A stretch of DNA of 19,064 nt from Deltaproteobacteria bacterium. Its GTDB lineage: Bacteria > Desulfobacterota > Desulfobacteria > Desulfobacterales > UBA11574. The stretch spans positions 1-19,064 of the forward strand of contig JAFCZV010000043.1 of the NCBI GenBank assembly GCA_019314155.1. Reading direction: 5' to 3'. How positions within the stretch are numbered: position 1 is the first letter of the stretch; each line of letters starts with the position of its first letter. Below, piece after piece: positions 15,550 to 19,064 of the stretch. A model generated the notes under the pieces. The model was not told where the DNA came from, did no database searches, and worked only from the letters and a program-made list of their open reading frames with translations. The position numbers were made by a program, and so were the translations under genes.

Positions 15550-15598
15550 TTAAAGATTCGTTGATTGCTCGTAAGTCGCGTTAGCAGAGGGTGCGAAA
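15540..15598. other. Long-range hairpin element in the divergent pil/kinase region
   Basis: TTTCGTGCCCT (15540-15550) and AGGGTGCGAAA (15588-15598) pair at all 11 positions when G-U pairs are allowed (two of them), enclosing 37 nt with a small TGCT/AGCA stem. A separate perfect stem TCCGTA/TACGGA lies at 15616-15635. It falls in the 15435-15964 intergenic region, which contains no other gene. The function of the structure is unknown. Confidence 0.5.
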
Positions 15599-15844
15599 CT
15601 CGAGTGACAGTATGATCCGTAAAAATATATACGGAAACTGACCGCTAAAGTCAAGGTAATGCTTTATTTTCATTGACACTATAACAATTTAGCTTTCAGT
15701 TTTAAGGGACCGGAACAAACATTTTTTAAGATTTGTTTTATTGTACATATGTTATCGCTATTATTTAATACCATATATAGCAAATTAATTGTTAAAACCA
15801 CAAAATAAAGTAATTAATTAAAATTTGTCTATAATTATACATAA

Positions 15845-15879
15845 AAGTTCTTGAACTTGATAATAATTTAAGGTAATAT
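15845..15879 (+). promoter_or_regulatory. Candidate pil operon promoter with operator-like palindrome
   Basis: TTGAAC (15851-15856), exactly 17 nt, then TAATAT (15874-15879). The dyad AAGTTC-TT-GAACTT (15845-15858) covers the -35 box, the usual position for a repressor site. The DNA from about 15720 to 15890 is strongly AT-rich, as expected for an UP-element-rich promoter region. A regulator of this site could be the small HTH protein encoded next, but that is inference. Confidence 0.5.
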
Positions 15880-15937
15880 TGTAAAAAAACAGGCAATGGC
15901 CAACCGGAACTTTTAGAACCATATGTTTTGTGAAATT

Positions 15938-15966
15938 TTGCAAATCTGCCAAAAAGGCTGTATAAT
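15938..15966 (+). promoter_or_regulatory. Second candidate promoter overlapping the HTH gene start
   Basis: TTGCAA (15938-15943), exactly 17 nt, then a perfect TATAAT (15961-15966). The -10 box overlaps the ATG at 15965 of the HTH gene. A transcript from here would begin near 15973, omit that start codon and mainly serve pilM and later genes. The TATAAT could also be fortuitous, as it is formed partly by the ATG. Confidence 0.4.
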
Positions 15967-16162
15967 GAAGGGAAACCATTTAAAAAAAATTAGAGAATCT
16001 TTGCTGATGAGCAAGACCGAATTGGCCAGAAAGGCGGCCGTGTCTCCCATTACAATTGCCCGCATCGAAAAAGGGATGCCGTGCCGACTTGAAACTCAGC
16101 GCAAGATTATTTTGGCCCTGGGTTTCGATCTTTCTGATAAAAATAAAATATTTGATGACTAA
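15965..16162 (+). CDS. Small XRE-family helix-turn-helix protein upstream of pilM
   Basis: 65 residues from the ATG at 15965, with AAGG (15954-15957) 7 nt before it; an ATG at 15923 is open but has no ribosome site. The protein is nearly all one Cro/C1-type HTH: LKKIRESLLMSKTELARKA (helices 1-2), AVSPITIARIEKGM (turn and recognition helix) and RKIILALGFDLS (helix 5). It ends 9 nt before pilM and is therefore probably cotranscribed with it, either as an autoregulator or as a regulator of pilus genes. A later in-frame ATG within MSKTEL would remove helix 1 and is unlikely to be functional. Confidence 0.85.
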   Translation: MKGNHLKKIRESLLMSKTELARKAAVSPITIARIEKGMPCRLETQRKIILALGFDLSDKNKIFDD

Positions 16163-16171
16163 GAATCTATT

Positions 16172-17154
16172 ATGTTTTTTGGAAAAAAAAATCATCTTAT
16201 TGGCCTGGACATCGGTTCCAGAACTATAAAAGTCGCTGAAGTCGTTGACTCAAAAACAGGATCCGCCCTAAAAACCTTCAACACCATCGATATTGAACCT
16301 GAACTCATCGAAGAAGGTTCCATTAAAGATCCTGAAACTGTCGCCGAGTATATTCGTGAACTCTTTAAAGGCGTCAAACTAAAAAACAAGAACGTAGCGA
16401 TTTCCATCGGCGGTTATTCGGTGATTGTAAAAAAGATCAACGTCCAGACCATGACGGAAGATGAATTGCACGAAACCATTCATTTTGAAGCGGAACAGTA
16501 TATTCCATTCGATATCAACGATGTAAAAAAGAGATGGTTAATGAATATATCAACCTTGTCCAGATGGCTAATCTGAACACCTGCATAATAGATGTTGACG
16601 CGTTTGCTCTACAAAATATTTTTGAATTTAACTATACCCCTGAAGATGAACATGTGGCCCTGATTGATATCGGTGCCAGCAAGACATCCTTGAATATTCT
16701 TAAAGGTAATTCCTCTGCATTTATGCGTGATGTTTCCCTTGGATGCGCACAAATCAATGAGAAGATCGTTTCTCTTATCGATTGTTCTTTAGAAGAAGCA
16801 GAACATATTAAACTTCATGAACAACCAGACATAATCTCCCCTGAAGATTTAAAAAAAATTGTTTCGTCTGTGGTGACTGACTGGTGTACTGAAATAAAGC
16901 GTGCCCTGGATTTCTTTTATTCCACATATCCCGAAAATCAGATAAACAGCTTTGTCCTTAGCGGTGGTGGCGCCAATATTAAAGAGTTTCGACACATTCT
17001 GGCAGCTGAAACGTCCGCTGACGTCGAAGTTATCAATCCTTTTAACAATTTATCAGCTGACAGCAACCGTTTCGACGCTTCCTATCTTGAAAAAATAGCG
17101 CCACAGGCTGCCATCTGCATGGGACTCGCAATACGAAAAATTGGTGATAAATGA
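16172..17154 (+). pseudogene. pilM: PilM, type IV pilus assembly ATPase-fold protein, broken by an internal loss and frameshift
   Basis: The gene is split over two frames. The first part (16172 to about 16530) has the FtsA/actin-like N-terminus LIGLDIGSRTIKVAEV and continues to HFEAEQYIPFDINDV, then enters nonsense and stops at 16574-16576. The second part, from about 16526 in the -1 frame, reads KKEMVNEYINLVQMAN, VALIDIGASKTSLNI and SFVLSGGGANIKEF to the TGA at 17152-17154. Between DINDV and KKEM, PilM proteins normally have about 25 residues (a strand-rich segment ending in VLVAA) that are absent here. PilM is the cytoplasmic ring protein that binds the PilN N-terminus. The stop overlaps the pilN start as ATGA. 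Everything outside the junction looks normal. Confidence 0.85.
16525..16531 (+). other. dnaX-type slippery heptamer at the pilM frame change
   Basis: In the frame of the first pilM part the codons are GTA AAA AAG, so the heptamer A_AAA_AAG is correctly phased for -1 slippage. A -1 shift here joins exactly to the AAA AAA GAG ATG of the second part. The downstream pairing GGTT/AACC (16536-16555) and the small stem CAGAT/ATCTG (16560-16574) are weak, and no upstream Shine-Dalgarno-like stimulator is evident. Confidence 0.45.
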
Positions 17155-17771
17155 TACGAATCAACCTGCTCCCTTATCGCGCAGCACAGAAAAAAGAGAA
17201 CATCCGCAGGCAGATCAGTATATTTGTCCTGGCTGTTATCATGGTCGTCGGAACCCTTGTGTATTATAACATAAGCTTGAACAATGATATCGATGCCCTG
17301 AACACCCAGATAAAAAACACAAAATCAATGTTGGCCCGGCTCGAAAAACAAGCCAAAAAGGTCGATGAAATAAAAAAGGCATTCAACACACTAAAACAAA
17401 AGACCGATGTTATAAAGAACCTGGAAACGAATCGAAAGATTGCAGTCCAACTACTTGATAATATGACAACACTAGTGGCTGAAAAGGTCTCTGCCTCTCA
17501 ATCCGAAACATCGGCAGACAGCGACAGCAAGCCGGTAAAACGGTTATGGTTCACTAATTTCCAGGAAAATAAAGACAAAATAAACCTTCAGGGAATTGCC
17601 CTGGACAATAAAACCATCGCTGACTTTATGAGCCGTCTGGAAGCGTCCAACCTTTTTATGAATGTAAATTTAAAGACCATAAAACAACAAAAAGTAAACG
17701 AATTAAATCTTAAAAATTTTGAAATTATCTGCACCAGGATCTCCCGGAACAAATTGGCAAAGAAAAAATAA
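17151..17771 (+). CDS. pilN: PilN, type IV pilus inner-membrane platform protein
   Basis: 206 residues. The start MIRINLLPYRAAQKKE carries the conserved INLLP motif that inserts into PilM. One transmembrane helix follows (about residues 23-43), then a periplasmic coiled coil (about 45-110, rich in K/E/L heptads) and a ferredoxin-like domain from about 125 (LWFTNFQENKDKINLQG onward, ending before a basic tail). PilN pairs with PilO in the periplasm and links PilM to the outer-membrane secretin through PilP. The ATG overlaps the pilM stop (ATGA), so its translation normally depends on ribosomes finishing pilM. The frameshift in pilM could reduce that coupling, though the second pilM part could reinitiate at the ATG at 16534. 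Confidence 0.94.
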   Translation: MIRINLLPYRAAQKKENIRRQISIFVLAVIMVVGTLVYYNISLNNDIDALNTQIKNTKSMLARLEKQAKKVDEIKKAFNTLKQKTDVIKNLETNRKIAVQLLDNMTTLVAEKVSASQSETSADSDSKPVKRLWFTNFQENKDKINLQGIALDNKTIADFMSRLEASNLFMNVNLKTIKQQKVNELNLKNFEIICTRISRNKLAKKK

Positions 17772-17797
17772 AACCGGTCCATGGTAAAACAATAACG

Positions 17798-18412
17798 ATG
17801 AAAAAAATCGAACTCTCTAATTTATCAGAATTGTTTTTTGAAAATCTCGACAAGATCGGAAAGCTGTCTAAGCTTTATAGGATTCTGTTATGTTTGGGGA
17901 TCCTCGCTGCGCTCATTGGCCCGTTTTTCTACTTCTCCTTTTTGCCCAAACTCAATACAATCGATGAATTGAAAAAGGAAAACGAATCGCTGGAAACCAG
18001 ACTCGTCAGGGCAAGAGCAAAGGCAGGACAGCTGAAACATTTTCAGGCGAAGCTCAAAGAGGCGGAGATTGAATTCAAAATCGTAAGGAAAAAACTTCCT
18101 GAAAGAAAAGAAATACCGTCTCTGCTGTCAAGTATTTCAAGGTCTGGCCGGGATGCCGGTCTGGAATTTATTCTGTTTCAGCCACAGCCTGAACGAAACA
18201 AAGATTTCTATGCTGAAATTCCGGTATCGATTATGGTTACAGGCAGCTATCACAATGTTGCCCTCTTCTTTGACAAGTTGGCAAGGTTATCCAGGATTGT
18301 AAATATAGAAAACATTAAAATGACCACCACCAAAGGCGGCAACAATCTTACAACATCATGTACGGCTATCACGTACAGGTTCATTGAAACGGAGCAAAAA
18401 AAAGCTTCATGA
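17798..18412 (+). CDS. pilO: PilO, type IV pilus inner-membrane platform protein
   Basis: 204 residues. A short cytoplasmic N-terminus (to about 27), one transmembrane helix (about 28-50, ending YFSFLPKLN), a periplasmic coiled coil (about 55-105) and then a ferredoxin-like domain. The domain contains KKLPERKEIPSLLSSISRSG, with the family's characteristic LP-x4-E-x-P-x-LL pattern, and VTGSYHNVALFFDKLARL, the usual PilO G-x-Y-x3-x-FFDKL signature. It forms heterodimers with PilN. It begins 26 nt after pilN with a poor ribosome site and is intact. Confidence 0.94.
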   Translation: MKKIELSNLSELFFENLDKIGKLSKLYRILLCLGILAALIGPFFYFSFLPKLNTIDELKKENESLETRLVRARAKAGQLKHFQAKLKEAEIEFKIVRKKLPERKEIPSLLSSISRSGRDAGLEFILFQPQPERNKDFYAEIPVSIMVTGSYHNVALFFDKLARLSRIVNIENIKMTTTKGGNNLTTSCTAITYRFIETEQKKAS

Positions 18413-18441
18413 GCCGAAGCATCAAAAAGACACGATAACTC

Positions 18442-19064
18442 ATGGATAAACATCTTGTTTTCATACGCAGCATTCTCTGTATCGCCTGTTTTTTTACCCT
18501 ATTGTGGGGTTGTGAAAAACAAGAGGAACCACCACCAAAATCACGGGAAATCACAAAAAAAATCATTATCACTGAACAGGCGACCCCAAAATTTCAACAG
18601 CCGGAAAAGATTGAAGTTGCAAAATCAGCCATCGTACAAGAGACGGCAACGCCCATACCCGAACCCACGCCTCAAATGCCAAAACAGCCTGTCGATACGA
18701 CCCACAAAAACGTCGTTGCACCGGCACCTCCCACCACTCAAAAGGTTGAAAAATTGGAAACGGCCGAATCAGTTTCCATGAAAGCATCAGGAAAACCCAC
18801 GCTGGAAATCGCACCTCAGGTTCCAAAACAAAGCGTTGCTTCGGCATCTCCCATAAGGCCCAAAATCCAAACGCCGGAAATATCCGATCTATATAATCCC
18901 GAAGCGAAGCTGAATCCATTTGAACCGCTCTTTAGAAAAGAACCTGAATTCATAGCTGTGAGGAAGAAAAAATCAAAAAGGCGGACGCCCCTTACACCCC
19001 TTGAAAAGATGGATTTAAGCCAACTGAAGCTTTCGGCAATCATACTCGCACCAAGTGGAAATAG
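18442..19064 (+). CDS. pilP: PilP pilotin-like lipoprotein, partial at the right edge
   Basis: 207 complete codons are visible, with no stop before the window ends. The lipoprotein signal is MDKHLVFIRSILC, a hydrophobic core and LLWGC, with the lipidated cysteine at residue 24. A Trp at -2 is unusual for a lipobox. Residues 25 to about 150 are a Pro/Lys/Thr/Glu-rich, apparently disordered linker with repeated TP/EP/KQ patches. The conserved PilP part begins with NPFEPLF (about 158) and TPLEKMDLSQLKLSAIILAP, which precedes the beta-sandwich that binds PilNO and the secretin PilQ. The rest of that domain, and probably pilQ, lie beyond the edge. It starts 29 nt after pilO. Confidence 0.9.
   Translation, partial: MDKHLVFIRSILCIACFFTLLWGCEKQEEPPPKSREITKKIIITEQATPKFQQPEKIEVAKSAIVQETATPIPEPTPQMPKQPVDTTHKNVVAPAPPTTQKVEKLETAESVSMKASGKPTLEIAPQVPKQSVASASPIRPKIQTPEISDLYNPEAKLNPFEPLFRKEPEFIAVRKKKSKRRTPLTPLEKMDLSQLKLSAIILAPSGN

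Noticed and set aside
12245..15907. Shared 13-mer AATGGCCAACCGG at 12245-12257 and 15895-15907
   Set aside because: A few 13-mer repeats are expected by chance in 19 kb. The second copy has no hairpin partner, so no functional link is claimed.
16534..17154. Second pilM part as an independent gene
   Set aside because: Its sequence is the direct continuation of PilM (KKEMVNEY...) and lacks the N-terminal actin-like subdomain. It is better read as the 3' part of a broken pilM, even though reinitiation at 16534 is possible.
1..19064. CRISPR array, tRNA, rRNA or insertion sequence
   Set aside because: No regularly spaced repeats, no cloverleaf-like or rRNA-like stretches and no transposase motifs were recognised on either strand.

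Overview
The window looks like a chromosomal segment of a Desulfobacterota bacterium, most plausibly a Desulfobacterales sulfate-reducer relative. This rests on protein signatures only: a TusA/DsrE2 sulfur-trafficking pair, a Fur-FeoA-FeoA-FeoB iron cluster, a sigma-54 two-component system and a pilMNOP type IV pilus operon are typical together in that phylum. No rRNA, tRNA, CRISPR array, phage or intact insertion sequence was seen. Genus cannot be fixed from sequence reading alone.

Layout. Positions 1-325 hold a doubtful gene tail and a terminator. Positions 326-1755 are a minus-strand sulfur island: a MarR regulator, then DsrE2, then TusA, ending at a hairpin plus T-tract. Positions 2048-5733 (+) encode a MoxR-type AAA+ ATPase of the CbbQ/NirQ/NorQ class followed by an unusually long NorD/CbbO-like von Willebrand A protein. 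No client enzyme lies beside them. Positions 5953-8997 (+) are the iron cluster: a Fur-family regulator lacking its C-terminus, a beheaded first FeoA, an intact second FeoA and FeoB. A PflX-like radical SAM protein, a double-SH3b secreted protein, a PfkB kinase and a membrane-anchored TPR protein follow to 12229. A strong hairpin at 12244-12278 separates these from the convergent minus-strand histidine kinase / NtrC-type regulator pair (12628-15434). A long AT-rich divergent region (15435-15964) leads into a small XRE-type HTH gene and pilM-pilN-pilO-pilP. pilP runs off the right edge.

How the genes work together. DsrE2 and TusA would carry and hand on sulfane sulfur under MarR control. The ATPase/vWA pair would remodel or metallate some unidentified enzyme. 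FeoA/FeoB import ferrous iron, with the Fur-like protein as the likely regulator. PilMNOP form the inner-membrane alignment platform of a type IV pilus or type II secretion-like machine, and the divergent sigma-54 two-component pair is a reasonable but unproven regulator.

The most notable observations are two internal losses in otherwise intact operons. One lies at the fur/feoA junction (about 6364). The other is inside pilM (about 16525), where roughly 25 conserved codons are missing and the reading frame changes exactly at a dnaX-type slippery heptamer. They could be real deletions, assembly errors or, less likely, recoding sites.
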